From Xiphydria camelus (taxonomy: Eukaryota > Arthropoda > Insecta > Hymenoptera > Xiphydriidae), in the NCBI GenBank assembly GCA_963678675.1, contig OY783199.1:10810356-10874355 (forward strand): a stretch of DNA of 64,000 nt, given 5' to 3'. Shown here in pieces: positions 12,102 to 23,287 of this stretch (its first letter is position 1; every line of letters starts with the position of its first letter). The notes beneath the pieces were generated by a model that had not been told where the DNA came from, did not search any database, and saw only the letters and a list, made by a program, of their open reading frames with translations. A program made the translations under genes and the position numbers.

Positions 12102-12337
12102 GAAGTGCTTATTTGCAAAACTCAACAAGTCCAATTGTGGGCAAAATTGAGTTATTAATGTCATGGGGTTCACAATGGTGGTTTATATTAGCTGCTTATG
12201 TCGTTTTGAGCAAAAAATTACAAGTCCCTTGAGAAATAAATACAGAAAACCAACTTTTGCCCGTTGTCAACCCTATGACATTAATAACTCAATTTTGCCC
12301 ACAATTGGACTTGTTGAGTTTTGCAAATAAGCACTTC
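12102..12337. mobile_element. MITE, 236 bp, AACT duplication
   Basis: Long terminal inverted repeats of about 65 bp start GAAGTGCTTATTTGCAAAAC and end with the exact complement. They are flanked by AACT on both sides (12098-12101, 12338-12341). No coding capacity. Superfamily unknown. Confidence 0.85.
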
Positions 12338-12341
12338 AACT

Positions 12342-13125
12342 GTCAATTGGGTTCGGTTTTTTCGTGACAGTTTAACCTCGGGCTTAGCAACGTTGTTAGC
12401 CGAGTAAAATAAAGCTGATTTCAATACAGTATCATAGTCAACTACAGTATGGAAAATCATGTACTCATACGCTTCCTTTCATATGAAAGTTTCACTTCAA
12501 ATTCACCTTACACCATTGCATGCGTTGTATACGCTTTGCTTTCATCTCACTTCTACTGCTGCTTCATTTTCTGTTTACAACGTAAATACCTAATAATTTC
12601 ACCTCAGTTTGACCTTACCTTCATCTCATCTTCGCCTCACCTCTGCCTCTATTTCATCCCTGGTGTAAACATATAGGCCAGTGCAATTAAGACCGCTCAT
12701 GGAACAAAATGCCCTAAAGCTGATTTATGCGGAATTATTTAGCTTTTGTGGCCCTCATTAACATACTAAAAGTCTCCATCCCTCCGAGGGTGCAAAATAC
12801 CCCAAAACTACCCCTAAAGGTACATTTTTTTAGTTTTTCTCAAATATCTTGGAAATTTTTTTTTGAAAAATGATAGAGACCAAAATGAAAGCCAATAAAA
12901 TTGCCTACAAAATTATATATAGCAGTGCATAATTTTTTGGAAATCAGTGGCGAGCTGGAAGCATTTAAAATTGCGAAACGTACATCCACCCTCAATATTA
13001 CGTTTTACGCAGTGAAAATACTCCCAGTTAGTTTATTCAACAACAGAACACAACAACAACAATAAAATGTTAAAACATTGCGAAAGAAAGTAAAAAATAT
13101 ATATGTATAATAAATATAAATATAA
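12342..13125. other. unassigned AT-rich sequence
   Basis: Nothing recognisable apart from AT-rich simple sequence near 13080-13120. Confidence 0.45.
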
Positions 13126-14044
13126 GGGAGATCGGGGGGTTATGAGACGGGTTTTGTTTTTATAAGAAAAGTATAATGAAAAAAGTTTTCTTCTGCGCAT
13201 AAATTGTGTCAGATGGTGAGTAAGCATAACAACACTTTAAAAAAAGATGGGTTTGCTGAAATTTCATAAAATCCTATAAGTTTGGCCTCTTAGCTCGAAA
13301 GTGTGTTTTTCTGGATTTTTATAATGTTCGGGGGGTTGTGAGACACGCCTTCAAATCATAGAAAGTGGCATACGTTTATCAAAATTGTTTATTCAAATTA
13401 AAAAAAGAAAGCAAATGTTGCGGCTTAAAATGTATTCAAGTTTAAAAAGGTTAGATTTTTACATATAACTAATAAACAAGTTTTAGGTGCGACTCGCTAC
13501 AAAATAAAGAAAAAATCATTTGAAGAAGGCTAAATTAATTAAAAACAATTAAAATTGCACAACACGTGCAGTGTTCACAAAAAATTCAAAATACGCCCAT
13601 AAAATACGATTTTTAGTAAATCGCTTTTAGAAATAGCGTGTCTCACAAGCCCCCCGAAAATATTGTCTCACGACCCCCCAAGTTTAATATTTTTAAAATA
13701 GCCACCGCTTCATGGATACATAAAATGTTTGTCCAAAATTCTTTTTGTGTGTCAAAAGGCTACTCACCAAGGAATGATTTATATCTATACACTTTTGTGA
13801 ACAGCTTGAAAAGATGAGTGAAAATACTGCAAACACAAATGGTCGAAAAAACTTTGAAACACAAAATCGGAGGTGCAATCTGAAGAGATACTAAGAATCC
13901 GCGCCAACGCGACGAGTGTCAAATGAAAATGGAGATACAGGACGAGAATGGAGTTTGACAGTCATTGGTACATGTCGCACTTTTCAATTCAGTGCTGTGA
14001 GCTTGTCTCACGACCCCCCGTGTCTGATAACCCCCCGATCTCCC
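13126..14044. mobile_element. TIR element with repeated GGGGGGTTATGAGAC motif
   Basis: The ends pair: GGGAGATCGGGGGGTTATGA at left, and TGATAACCCCCCGATCTCCC at right. Internal copies of the core in both orientations occur at about 13330 (GGGGGGTTGTGAGACACGCC) and 13636-13680 (two copies in reverse). This gives paired end-like sites about 200 bp and 400 bp inside the element. No transposase frame. No clear target duplication. Confidence 0.75.
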
Positions 14045-14097
14045 CTGCATAAAAAATAAAAAATATATAAAAGTAAACACATACAGGGTTTTTTGAT

Positions 14098-15048
14098 ATA
14101 TGTTAACAGTATAAAACTGCCTCATAAATAATTAAATCTGATCAACTAAATGATTAATAACATTTATTAGAACCGTAACAATAACACTAAGCAAAAAATT
14201 ACAACAATTGCTCAAAATTAACTCCTTGGGCTTGAATACATTTTCGAAGAAGCTTGCGGATGTTTCCGACAATGCTCGCGCACTCTTCCACCGTAATCTC
14301 TTCGAAAGTGCTCACGCTCTCATCACGGACGAGAAGATTTTCACCGTCGAGCCACTGCATAACCGTCAGAATCGCCGGCAGCTGCTCAAGAAGGGCCAGC
14401 AGAAGACTGTGGCAGCGAAAACCATTGACAGCAGTCATTTTCCGGTTTCCGTAATGGTTTGGGCCGGAATCTGCGCCACTGGGAAGACGCCGCTGGTCTT
14501 CATCGAGAGAAACGTAAAGATCAACGCCGCCGGCTATCAGCAGCAAGTCCTCTGCGACGTACTGAAGCCGTGGGCGACGCAGCACTTCGGTCCAGAAGGA
14601 TTCAGAAGGATTCATACTTCAGCAGGACTAGGCGCCGGCGTATTCGGCCAATTCGACAATCGCCGTCTGTGGAGAGCTGTTTCCCGGCTTTTTGGACAAG
14701 GACGCTTGGCCACCGAACTCGCCGGATTTCAACCCGATGGATTACTCCGTGTGGTCCATCCTGGAGCAAAAAATCTCGGGAACACGCTACGCCACGATTG
14801 ACCAGCTGAAAGTGGCTCTGACACGTGCCTGGGACGAGATTACGGTGGAAGAGTGCGCGAGCATCGTCGGAAACATCCGCAAGCGTCTTCGAAAATGTAT
14901 TCAAGCCCAAGGAGGCAATTTTGAGCAATTATTGTAATTTGTTTGCTTAGTGTTATTGTTACGGTTTTAATAAATGTTATTAATCGTTTAGTTGATCAGA
15001 TTTCATTATTTATGGAGCAGTTTTATACTGTCAAAATATATCAAAAAA
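14098..15048 (+). mobile_element. mariner-type element rebuilt as a fold-back
   Basis: Two arms of about 205 bp (14098-14300, 14836-15048) are inverted copies of each other. Both derive from the 3' end of a mariner, including the last ~30 codons of the transposase. The normal 5' half of the element is missing and replaced by the inverted 3' end. The arms differ at scattered sites (roughly 90% identical by eye), so the rearrangement is not very recent. Confidence 0.85.
14301..14935 (+). pseudogene. Tc1/mariner-family transposase, truncated and broken
   Basis: Catalytic-domain fragment of a mariner-like DDD/E transposase. Seen in order: first Asp in LITDEKIFTVE (about 14325), the block VMVWAGICATGKTPLVFIE (14445-14505), second Asp in QQD (14626-14628), third Asp in WPPNSPDFNPMDYSVW (about 14700-14750), and the C-terminus VGNIRKRLRKCIQAQGGNFEQLL ending at 14935. 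The DNA-binding N-terminus is absent. A 10-bp tandem duplication (GAAGGATTCA twice, about 14596-14615) shifts the frame. The codon after the second Asp is TAG (14629-14631). All three features make it inactive. The last codons are repeated in inverted orientation at 14205-14300. Confidence 0.88.
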
Positions 15049-15083
15049 GTACGGGAACTTTCATCGCACCCCGTATGTATGTA

Positions 15084-15806
15084 CCCCCACAAAAACAGAT
15101 TTTCTGTAAAAAAAGGCGGCATGTTCATTCAGTGCCAACAAAAATTTATACGTTAAATACTCTCCAAAAAAGATTTGAAATCAATTAAGATCGCCATGTT
15201 CAAGATTTATATATTAAAAGTAAAAGGCATCATTTGAAAGGAAAATGATTGTAAATCAAGTTACTAAAAAATTTGACTAAAAAAATTTATAAAAAAATTT
15301 TAATAAAAAAGAACTTGCCGCGTTTAAGTTTTCATATTTTGTCCATTATGCCGAAGAATTGGTAGTACTTGGACGGTGCTAGAGTGATTCATAAATTGCA
15401 CTGCCGAAGTCAAATTCAGAGAAATTCAGAAGGCCCCCACCTGATCGGTTTCCCGTGCGACATTCGGTATACTGGTGGTATCATATAAGTGTATGAATTT
15501 ATTTAAAATCATAAGTGCATAAACATCGAGTATAATTCTGTCTGAATTTTTTATTTTGAAGGAAAAAACGCGGCGTTCTTTTTTATTAAAATTTTTTTAT
15601 AAATTTTTTTAGTCGAATTTTTTAGTAACTTGATTTACAATAATTTTCCTTTCAAATGATGCCATTTACTTTTAATACATAAATCTTGAACATGGCGATC
15701 TTAATTGATTTCAAATCTTTTTTGGAGAGTATTTTACGTATCAATTTTTGTTGGCACTGAATGAACATGCCGCCTTTTTTTACAGAGAATCTGTTTTTGT
15801 GGGGGG
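15084..15806. mobile_element. palindromic element V, copy 1
   Basis: Arms of roughly 230 bp (from CCCCCACAAAAACAGATT at 15084, and to AATCTGTTTTTGTGGGGG at about 15806) surround a ~250-bp centre containing GGTGCTAGAGTGATTCATAA. Other copies are at 46195-46720 and 49673-50400. Non-coding; probably a fold-back MITE. Confidence 0.85.
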
Positions 15807-16111
15807 ATTTCACTACTTTTTGGAATTTATTCATGAGAAAGATACGTACATGTAGAAGAATAGCTTTTCATTACTACAAAATTAAAGTCTCATATTTTAT
15901 ACCGATACGAGCCAATTAATTATAACCACGTTACTTTTGATTTATTCTCGTGATATTTTGAAAGGGATTTATAGACTAGAGAGCCCTTATATTTTTCACT
16001 TTGCCTTAGTATCTTGGAGAAATAAAACATATACCGCTTTCGAATTTACAGACCATCGGATTTCTCTTATATTTTGGTCGTCTACAGAAATCCACGAAGA
16101 CGTTTTACCTT

Positions 16112-16165
<54 letters not shown>

Positions 16166-16229
16166 AGTCTACTCTTCCAATGACCATGACGAATTGTTTC
16201 ATCACATATAAAGATACCACTTATGACAG
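15807..16229. repeat. repeat W, copy 1 (left flank of the CCCAGGTAGC insertion)
   Basis: Matches 50401-50780, including TTTGGAATTTATTCATGAG and TCATCACATATAAAGATACC. It continues after the inserted element at 29082, so it and the 29-31 kb sequence were once adjacent. It contains a CT microsatellite at 16114-16164, which the second copy lacks. Confidence 0.85.
16114..16164. repeat. (CT)n microsatellite
   Basis: Fifty-one bp of uninterrupted CT repeat. The corresponding place in the sister repeat (about 50710) reads CTCTAACAATAAG, so the expansion is specific to this copy. Confidence 0.95.
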
Positions 16230-16620
16230 TACCCAGGTAGCACACTAACGTCGAAATGACGTTTTTTGAAGGTCAGTTCTGACGTCAGATGACGAAAAAT
16301 ATGACGTCATTTTAACGTCGCAAAGACAGCTTAATTGCACATCCACACGACGTCAGACAAATCACGTCATAATGACGTTCTACCGTACGTTGTGATGACG
16401 TAAAAAATGACGGTTCTAAAAGGTTAGGTCTGACGTACACCCGGCGTCTCGGATTATGTCGCTGGTGACTTTTTTTAAATGTTATTTTTAAACGTACTAA
16501 CCAATGAACAATTAATTCTCATGCCCTCATTGGCTACGGTAGTGTCTACTCTCGTTAATAAAATATGACGTAGCGTTCGGCGAGGGACCTCGGTGCCCTC
16601 TGCTACTCACAATCTAGCGG

Positions 16621-17450
16621 CTACGATGCCGCGCGCGAAACAGAAAAGACGATGGGCGCCAGGTGCACTACGCATGCACCGCGAGGGGAGACGATCGAGC
16701 TCCCCGATAACGCACGGAAATGGCGAGAACGGTACCGTTCCAATCTCGAACGGGTCCGGCTACCACAGCAAATGGTAGAGGGGCGGTTCGGTGGACGATG
16801 GCTGGGACACGGAAGGACGGGCGAACAAAAAGAAAAGAAACGGAACGCAGAAACAAAGAAACAGAAAAAGAAAGACTTTATTGTTCCCCGCGGAACGGGA
16901 CGACCGTTCCCGGATGACGTTCGCAGTCGCGACGACTCTCGGCGCGGCTTCGCCCAAGGCGAAATTTCTATATTCACTTTGACACTGAACACCCTGCTAG
17001 TTTCCCTTGCGCTAGCAGTGTCTTCAGTGTCAAAGTAGTGTTCATGTCCATGTGAAAATGACACTGACTTTGACACTGCTGACCCTACATAATTCCATTT
17101 TCGGTAGTAGCAGGGTCAAGTCAGTGTCTTTGAACGCAAACTTTCTATACTCATTTTGACACTGGTGACCCTGCTATTCAGGGTCTTCAGCGTGGTTAGC
17201 AGGTAGCTGAAATTCAGGGTATTCAGGTTGGAAATAGGGTTTTCTTAAATATGTATGCGATCTATGTAAACTCCACAGAAAGTATAGGACTAGAATTTTG
17301 CTACTTCAAATTGTTGCAGTGCCTTGATAATTTCTTCCTTATGATACAAATAAAAATAATTTTGTTACCGAATTTTTTAAACATTATTTAACAGATCTAT
17401 GAAGTAGTTCTATACTTTTTGCAGAGTCTATCGACTGCATACATTTTTAA
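16621..17450. repeat. GC-rich block, then CAGTGT/ACACTG-rich repeats
   Basis: 16621-16960 is GC-rich with overlapping frames in several registers, none of them coding by homology. 16985-17230 consists of imperfect direct and inverted repeats of GACACTG/CAGTGTC motifs (for example TCAGTGTCAAAGTAGTGTTC) that recur at 18775-19380. Confidence 0.7.
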
Positions 17451-17690
17451 TACAGAAGTTTACAACATGATGAATATCATTTAAAAGTTAATTATATTAT
17501 AAATATATATTCACATAATATGTATAGTTATATAATTGCAATATGATATTTATAGTATTTATAATACATATTCATATTATTTATAATTATATAGTAATAA
17601 CGTAATATTTATAGTATTTGTAATATATATTCATAATATTTATAGTTATATAGTAATAATATAATTCAATATCATAAAATAAAAAAATCT
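17451..17690. repeat. AT-rich tandem repeat
   Basis: Almost purely A/T. Roughly three diverged copies of a ~75-bp unit containing ATATTTATAGTATTTATAAT and TATATAGTAATAA. Confidence 0.75.
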
Positions 17691-18447
17691 GCAATATACA
17701 AAATTGATTTTCACTTGACTAACATTTTTAGAACTATTTCCGGTTGTTGTTGATGTAGCAACTACTGGAACTGTTGCAGCAACGTTTCTAGAATACATCA
17801 TTTTTATTCGCAATCATATTACTGCATGTAAGTGATTAAAGCTTTAAAATTGATTTACTTACCAAGCAATCCTTTGAATAATTTCGGATTTACTCCAGGT
17901 CGGGACGTTCTTTTTATTAGATGCCTCTCCGCGTTCGATGGCCGTCCTACTTTTAATTTTCCCGCTTCCTCTTTTCTTCCCGGTTTCACTCGCCCGCGAT
18001 CCTCCTTATCGACCATCGTTTCTCTTCGCTGAATACTTCCTACCTTACCTCCTCCCCGCTTGACCATCTGATCTAACCTCCTAAACTTGTCCTAACCTCT
18101 ATCTTTCCCCCGCTTTCCTTTTCCGTAATTTCTGCCTTTCTTCCTCTTCCCGCACTTATCTATTATCTTATCAGGTGCCTATCTATCTTTTCTTCACGCT
18201 TGCCTCATTTTTCGGCTTCCCTATACCTATATTCGCTTATTTCTTCGCTTTTCACTCACTCCCTCTCACACGTCAACCGCATGCTTCCACTACCGCTAAC
18301 CAAGTCTTAAAATAAGAATTCTTTTGTCAATATTTTTCTAAATTTGTTATTATATCTTTTGATAAATATTCTTGCATAGACGCAAATCATCCTACATTAA
18401 TTGATTGTCTTTGATTTACTATAATATGTGCTTTTTAATATATGCTG
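17691..18447. other. unassigned sequence with a pyrimidine-rich stretch
   Basis: No gene seen. 18040-18260 is pyrimidine-rich on the plus strand. 18330-18440 matches 28530-28750 (CTTTTGATAAATATTCTTGC), an internal repeat of the large element. Confidence 0.5.
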
Positions 18448-18705
18448 CATAGAAGTAAAAGGTATTGAAATTCAAAATTACGAGTAAAAAACTTATATTT
18501 CAAGAACTTAGAGAAATTGTTAGAGTTTCGGACTTAGAATATTTTCAACGAACGAGACAGAAAAATTTCGGTCTCCTGTGCATGCAGGGACTTGAAAATA
18601 ATAAATTTTCTAAGTCCGAAACTGACAATTTTTCTAAGTTCTTGAAATATAAGTTTTTTATTCATAATTTTGAATTTCAATAACTTTTGCTTCTATGCAG
18701 TAAAG
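18448..18705. repeat. palindrome, ~110-bp arms
   Basis: GCATAGAAGTAAAAG at the left pairs with CTTTTGCTTCTATGC at the right. AACTTATATTTCAAGAACTT pairs with AAGTTCTTGAAATATAAGTT. A loop of about 60 bp separates the arms. Confidence 0.85.
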
Positions 18706-18774
18706 GGGCTCTGGCGTGTGTTCAGCGTGAAGTAAAAATCATAGAGAGGCATAGCAGTGTGTTCAGTGTCAAAA

Positions 18775-19400
18775 TGAATATAAAATCTTCGACTTGGGTA
18801 AGAGCAGTGTGTTCAGGGTCTAAATGAGTATGAAAATAAAATTTCCGGTTAAACCTTATTCGACACTGACGACCCTTCTATTGGTTAGAATGAAAGAATG
18901 TAGCGTAGTCATGGTGAAAGCAGCGCCGTAACAGTGTGTTCAGGGTGAAGTAAGGGTCATAGAGGGGCATAGCAGTGTCTTCAGTGTCAAAGTAGTGTTC
19001 ATGTCCATGTGAAAATGGCACTGACTTGGACACTGCTGACCCTACGTAATTCCATTTTCGGTAGTAGCAGGGTGAAAGCAGCGTCGAAACAGTGTGTTCA
19101 GGGTGAAGTAAGGGTCATAGCAGGGTGTTCAGTGTCAAAGTGAATATAGAAATTTCGCCTCGGGCAGTGTCTTGCGCCCTTGCGCTAGCAGTGTCTTCAG
19201 TTTCAAAGTAGTGTTCATGAACCCGCGGGAAGTATTCATGAATACTACATTGACACTGAAGACACTGCTAGCGCAAGCGCGCAAGACACTTTTCGGTAGT
19301 AGCAGGGTGAAAGCAGCGTCGAAACAGTGTGTTCAGGGTGAAGTAAGGGGCATAGCAGGGTGTTCAGTGTCAAAATGAATATAGAAATTTCGCCTCGGGT
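18775..19400. repeat. CAGTGTGTTCAGGGTGAAG repeat array
   Basis: At least four diverged units containing CAGTGTGTTCAGGGTGAAGT and AGCAGTGTCTTCAGTGTCAA, mixed with inverted pieces (CACTGAAGACACTGCTAGCG). The same motifs occur at 16985-17230, so a longer array has been split. Confidence 0.75.
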
Positions 19401-19479
19401 AACTGGTGACCGCTAAAACGGAACGGGCGGTCTCAACGACGAGCGCTAACCGGGCACGCGCGCTCCGAAACGGCGAGCG

Positions 19480-19564
19480 CGAAACGGAAACGGGCGCTCT
19501 AGAACGGCGAGCGCGAGATGAAAACGCGCGCGCTCTCGGACGGCGAGCGCGAGATGAAAACGGG

Positions 19565-19606
<42 letters not shown>

Positions 19607-19745
19607 CGGCGAGCGCGGGATGAAAACGTGCGCACTCTCGGACGGCGAGCGCGAGACGGAAACGTGCGCTCTCTCGGACGGCGAGCGCGAGACGGAAACG
19701 TGCGCTCTCGGACGGCGAGCGCGAGACGGAAACGGGCGCGCACAC
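19480..19745. repeat. GC-rich ~34-bp minisatellite with internal (CT)n
   Basis: About seven units built on GGACGGCGAGCGCGAGACGG followed by AAACGTGCGCTCTC. A (CT)n run at 19570-19603 has grown out of the CTCTC of one unit. Open frames exist on both strands purely because the unit lacks stop codons; they are not genes. Confidence 0.9.
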
Positions 19746-19825
19746 GGCGAACAGGTGCGCGCTGGCTCGACGAAAGCCCACGGCGGGTCGGAGGTCGAAC
19801 GTTCGGGAAAAGGAGGAGCGTACCG

Positions 19826-21598
19826 GTAGTCTAAGATCCGAACTAGAGACGTTCTTCACCGATCTGCTTACCGGATGAAAAGTATTTTTTTATCAAACAT
19901 AATACGTCAATGAACATATCGCGTATGGGTAGGCTAATAAAATATGCTCAAGACTACCCTTAAAACTATATAAACAGGTGAGCTGATATGAGCAATTTGC
20001 ACCGATCTGCTTACCAATTAAACTATATATGAAAATAAAGATAATTTTATTGCAAACACGATGGTATAACCCTACCTGCAAAAAATCGGTCATGAGTCAC
20101 GGTTGTAAGGCTTTGAAATTTATCGGAGCTAGCCAAGATGCGCGTACTACAGGGAAATTTGCTATAGGACGCAACGTAGGAAGTGGGCGCGACGCGACGG
20201 TTAGATACGAGAGAGTGCGTACATGCTGCTTCCTCGTACGATTGACAAAGATAACACTACTAAAATGCCGAGAAAAAGCGACTACAATGGAGTAGGTAGG
20301 TACTGGCAGTAAACTTTTAATTACTTTAAATTAAATATAAAATATTAAAATGTGAAAGATTTTTCAAATATTTTCAACTAAATATATGGATGGGGAAATA
20401 TTAATATTTCTATCACAGAATAATAATATGTTAGTGATAATTATTCGATAAATTTTATCTATTCTATAAAAATACCACAGCAAACAAACAGAAAAATTAC
20501 ATTTTTTAGAGAGCGATAAAAAATCATTAACAAATTGACGGTGTAAAAAAACTCTATTATAAAACAATGAATACAATAACAATCTTTACAAAGATTATAA
20601 CAATATTACAACAAATACAATATTATAGCCTTCCAAAAACTTGTGTTGCTGGAATAAGAGTGCCCAGATTTTATATAACAGTAACCTAAACAACGCAAAG
20701 ACTCCAAGAAGAATTTTTCTTAACAATTTATCATTTCAACTTATGAAATCTCACTTAGAGGAAAAGTCTAGAATTTCGTCTTTACCTTCAGATATTTTTA
20801 ATGCGTTACAAACCCACCCCATGAGCCATCGCCTCGACTGTCTGTTTATCACATGTTCGGAAAAAACTCACTCGAAAACACCCGGTAAGAACGTTTTTCC
20901 CCTTTTTCTGTACTTTCGAGAAAGAGCCATAAAGTAATAAATTGTCCCTTCTCCAGACAGGCAAAAATAAAAATGCAAAGTTAGTTGAATCTTGAACGAA
21001 AATAATTTTACCAGGGATCCAACAGTAATTGATTGAAAAAAATAACGATTGAAAAAGATAACACTACATTACATTTATGTAATAATGGAGCACGCATTTT
21101 TCCGCAAACTGAGGGATGTAAACAGCGAGTCGCTCGTAGTTGCTTTTTCTCGGCATTTTAGTAGCGTTATCTTTGTCAATCGTACGAGGAAGCAGCATGT
21201 ACGCACTCTCTCTCATCTAACCATCGCGTCGCGCCCACTTCCTACGTTGCGTCCTGTAGCAAATTTCCCTGCAGTACGCGCATCTTGGCTAGCTCCGATA
21301 AATTTCAAAGCCTTACAACCCTGATTCATGACCGATTTTTTGCAGGTAGGGTTATACCATCGTGTTTGCAATAAAATTATCTTTATTTTCATATATAGTT
21401 TAATTGGTAAGCAGATCGGTGCAAATTGCTCATATCAGCTCACCTGTTTATATAGTTTTAAGGGTAGTCTTGAGCATATTTTATTAGCCTACCCATACGC
21501 GATATGTTCATTGACGTATTATGTTTGATAAAAAATACTTTTCATCCGGTAAGCAGATCGGTGAAGAACGTCTCTCTAGTTCGGATCTTGTACTACGG
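19826..21598. mobile_element. fold-back element with ~460-bp near-identical arms
   Basis: The left arm (19826 to about 20290) and the right arm (about 21130 to 21598) are inverted copies. A 201-bp stretch in each (19893-20093 and 21328-21528) translates to exactly the same 66 codons, so divergence there is nil or nearly so. The ~840-bp spacer is AT-rich, with no recognised gene. The outer ends read GTAGTCTAAGATCC and GGATCTTGTACTAC. Target duplication unclear. Confidence 0.85.
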
Positions 21599-21926
21599 TA
21601 GCATCGAGGTCTTCAATGGCCCCCTCGTAGCCCCTCCTTGGTTGTCCGGTTGGCGGCCCCTCACGACACCTCTGATCCTTCAGGTTTCGGCGAAGGATCC
21701 TCTCGGAATCGGGGCTGACCACGATGACTCCTTGGAGACGCTCCGTTTCTCCCTCGACTCTCTCTCGACCACTTCTGTCCCTAGACTCGTACTCGCGACA
21801 CTCTCTCGCAGGCTCGCTGAACTCGTTATCAAGCGATTGTGCTCGTATCGTGACTCGAGCGGAACTAACTATCCTCCGGATCGATACCTAGTACAGTAAA
21901 ACTAGACCCTCTCTATAGGGGGTGCA

Positions 21927-23172
21927 AAAAAATAATTGCGGGCAGGCTAATTTTTTGAGGGTCGGTGGAGGGGTGCCTCCCGAGTCTCCAGCTAAAAAAT
22001 CATACTCCGCAACCCCTGCAAAGGGGTGCAATAGGGGTGGTTATTTATTTATTTTTTTTAAATTTTTTTTCCCAACTTGTAGAGAATAATATTCTCTACA
22101 ACTTTGCCTAATAAATTTTTTTTTAACTTAATTTGAACGGTCCAGCGCCCATTATACGGGAAAACATTCACTATAAGGTAAGTGCGGGTAATAAGGCCTA
22201 GCTAAGGGAGACTTGAAATAAAATAAAAACTATGTATTCGAATCAACAAATTTTAATGATAATTAAACCTATAGATCAATTACTATAAAATGTAAACAAG
22301 AAAGTGTAACTTCTGCCGTAGACAAAAACAAAACTAAACATTAAAAAAAACCCTGTCAGTAGGTCTATAGTAGGGTAATAAGGCCTATGACTTTAACATA
22401 TATAAAAACCAAAATAGGCACCTTTAATTTGGCAATTGAGATCAATAATAATAAATATGCATTAATCATGCCTAAAGTTTTAAAAATAACAAATTTCTTT
22501 GTTTAACAGCCATCAGAACACTCAAAATTATCTATATCATCTGCTGACAAACCGACGCACTCCTCATAATACCACTTCATTGTTAAACAAAGAAATTTGT
22601 TGTTATTTTTAAGACTTTAGGCATGATTAATGCATATTTATTATTATTGATCTCAGTTGCCAAATTAAAGGTGCCTATTTTGATTTTTTATACATGTTAA
22701 AGTCATAGGCCTTATTACCCTACTATAGTATAAGGCCTACTGACAGGGTTTTTTTAAATGTTTAGTTTTGTTTTTGTTTACGGCAGAAGTTGCACTTTTT
22801 TGTTTATATTTTATACTAATTGATCTATAGGTTTAATTATCATTAAAATTTGTTGATTCGGATACATAGTTTTTATTTTATTTCAAATCTCCTTTAGCTA
22901 GGCCTTATTACCCGCACCTACCTTTATGGTGAATGTTTTCCGTATAATGGGTGCTGGACTGTTCAAAATAAAAGTTAAAAAAAAATGTTATCAGGCAAAG
23001 TTGTAGAGAATATTATTCTCTCTAAGTTGGAAAAAAAAATTTCAAAAAAAAAAAAAAACTACCCCTATTGCACCCCTTTGCAGGGGTTGCGGAGTGTGAT
23101 TTTTTGGCTGGAGACTCGGGAGGCACCCCTCCACCGACCCTCAAAAAATTAGCCTGCCCGCAATTATTTTTT
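21927..23172. mobile_element. 1.25-kb palindromic element
   Basis: The arms of about 600 bp pair across a centre near 22545. Examples are CAAAAAAATAATTGCGGGCA at the left end with its complement at the right end, GGTAATAAGGCCTA with TAGGCCTTATTACC, and GCATTAATCATGCCTAAAGT near the centre with its complement. Arm mismatches are few. No protein encoded. Confidence 0.9.
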
Positions 23173-23244
23173 TGAAAAATGATATCTTTACTGGACTAAC
23201 CGGTTCGCGCGCGCTACCCAGGCTCGTCCGGATTCGTACCGTCG

Positions 23245-23287
23245 CACAGTGGGACGAAATCCCGAAAAGCTGGCCAAAAGTCGAAAA
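23245..23287 (+). repeat. Transib left terminal inverted repeat
   Basis: Begins with the heptamer CACAGTG. The first 28 bases are identical to the complement of the right end. Differences occur at positions 29 and 36. Confidence 0.93.

Noticed and set aside
16621..17076. Long open frames on both strands in a GC-rich block
   Set aside because: Several overlapping frames of 60-150 codons occur in different registers, as expected where stop codons are rare. No domain or splice pattern supports any of them.
19333..19859. 136-142-codon Arg/Glu-rich open frames
   Set aside because: They are translations of the 34-bp minisatellite and its CT run, open in several frames on both strands.
19893..20093. 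66-codon frame identical to one at 21328-21528, as a duplicated gene
   Set aside because: Both lie in the inverted arms of a fold-back element. Identity reflects the DNA repeat, and the peptide has no recognisable feature.
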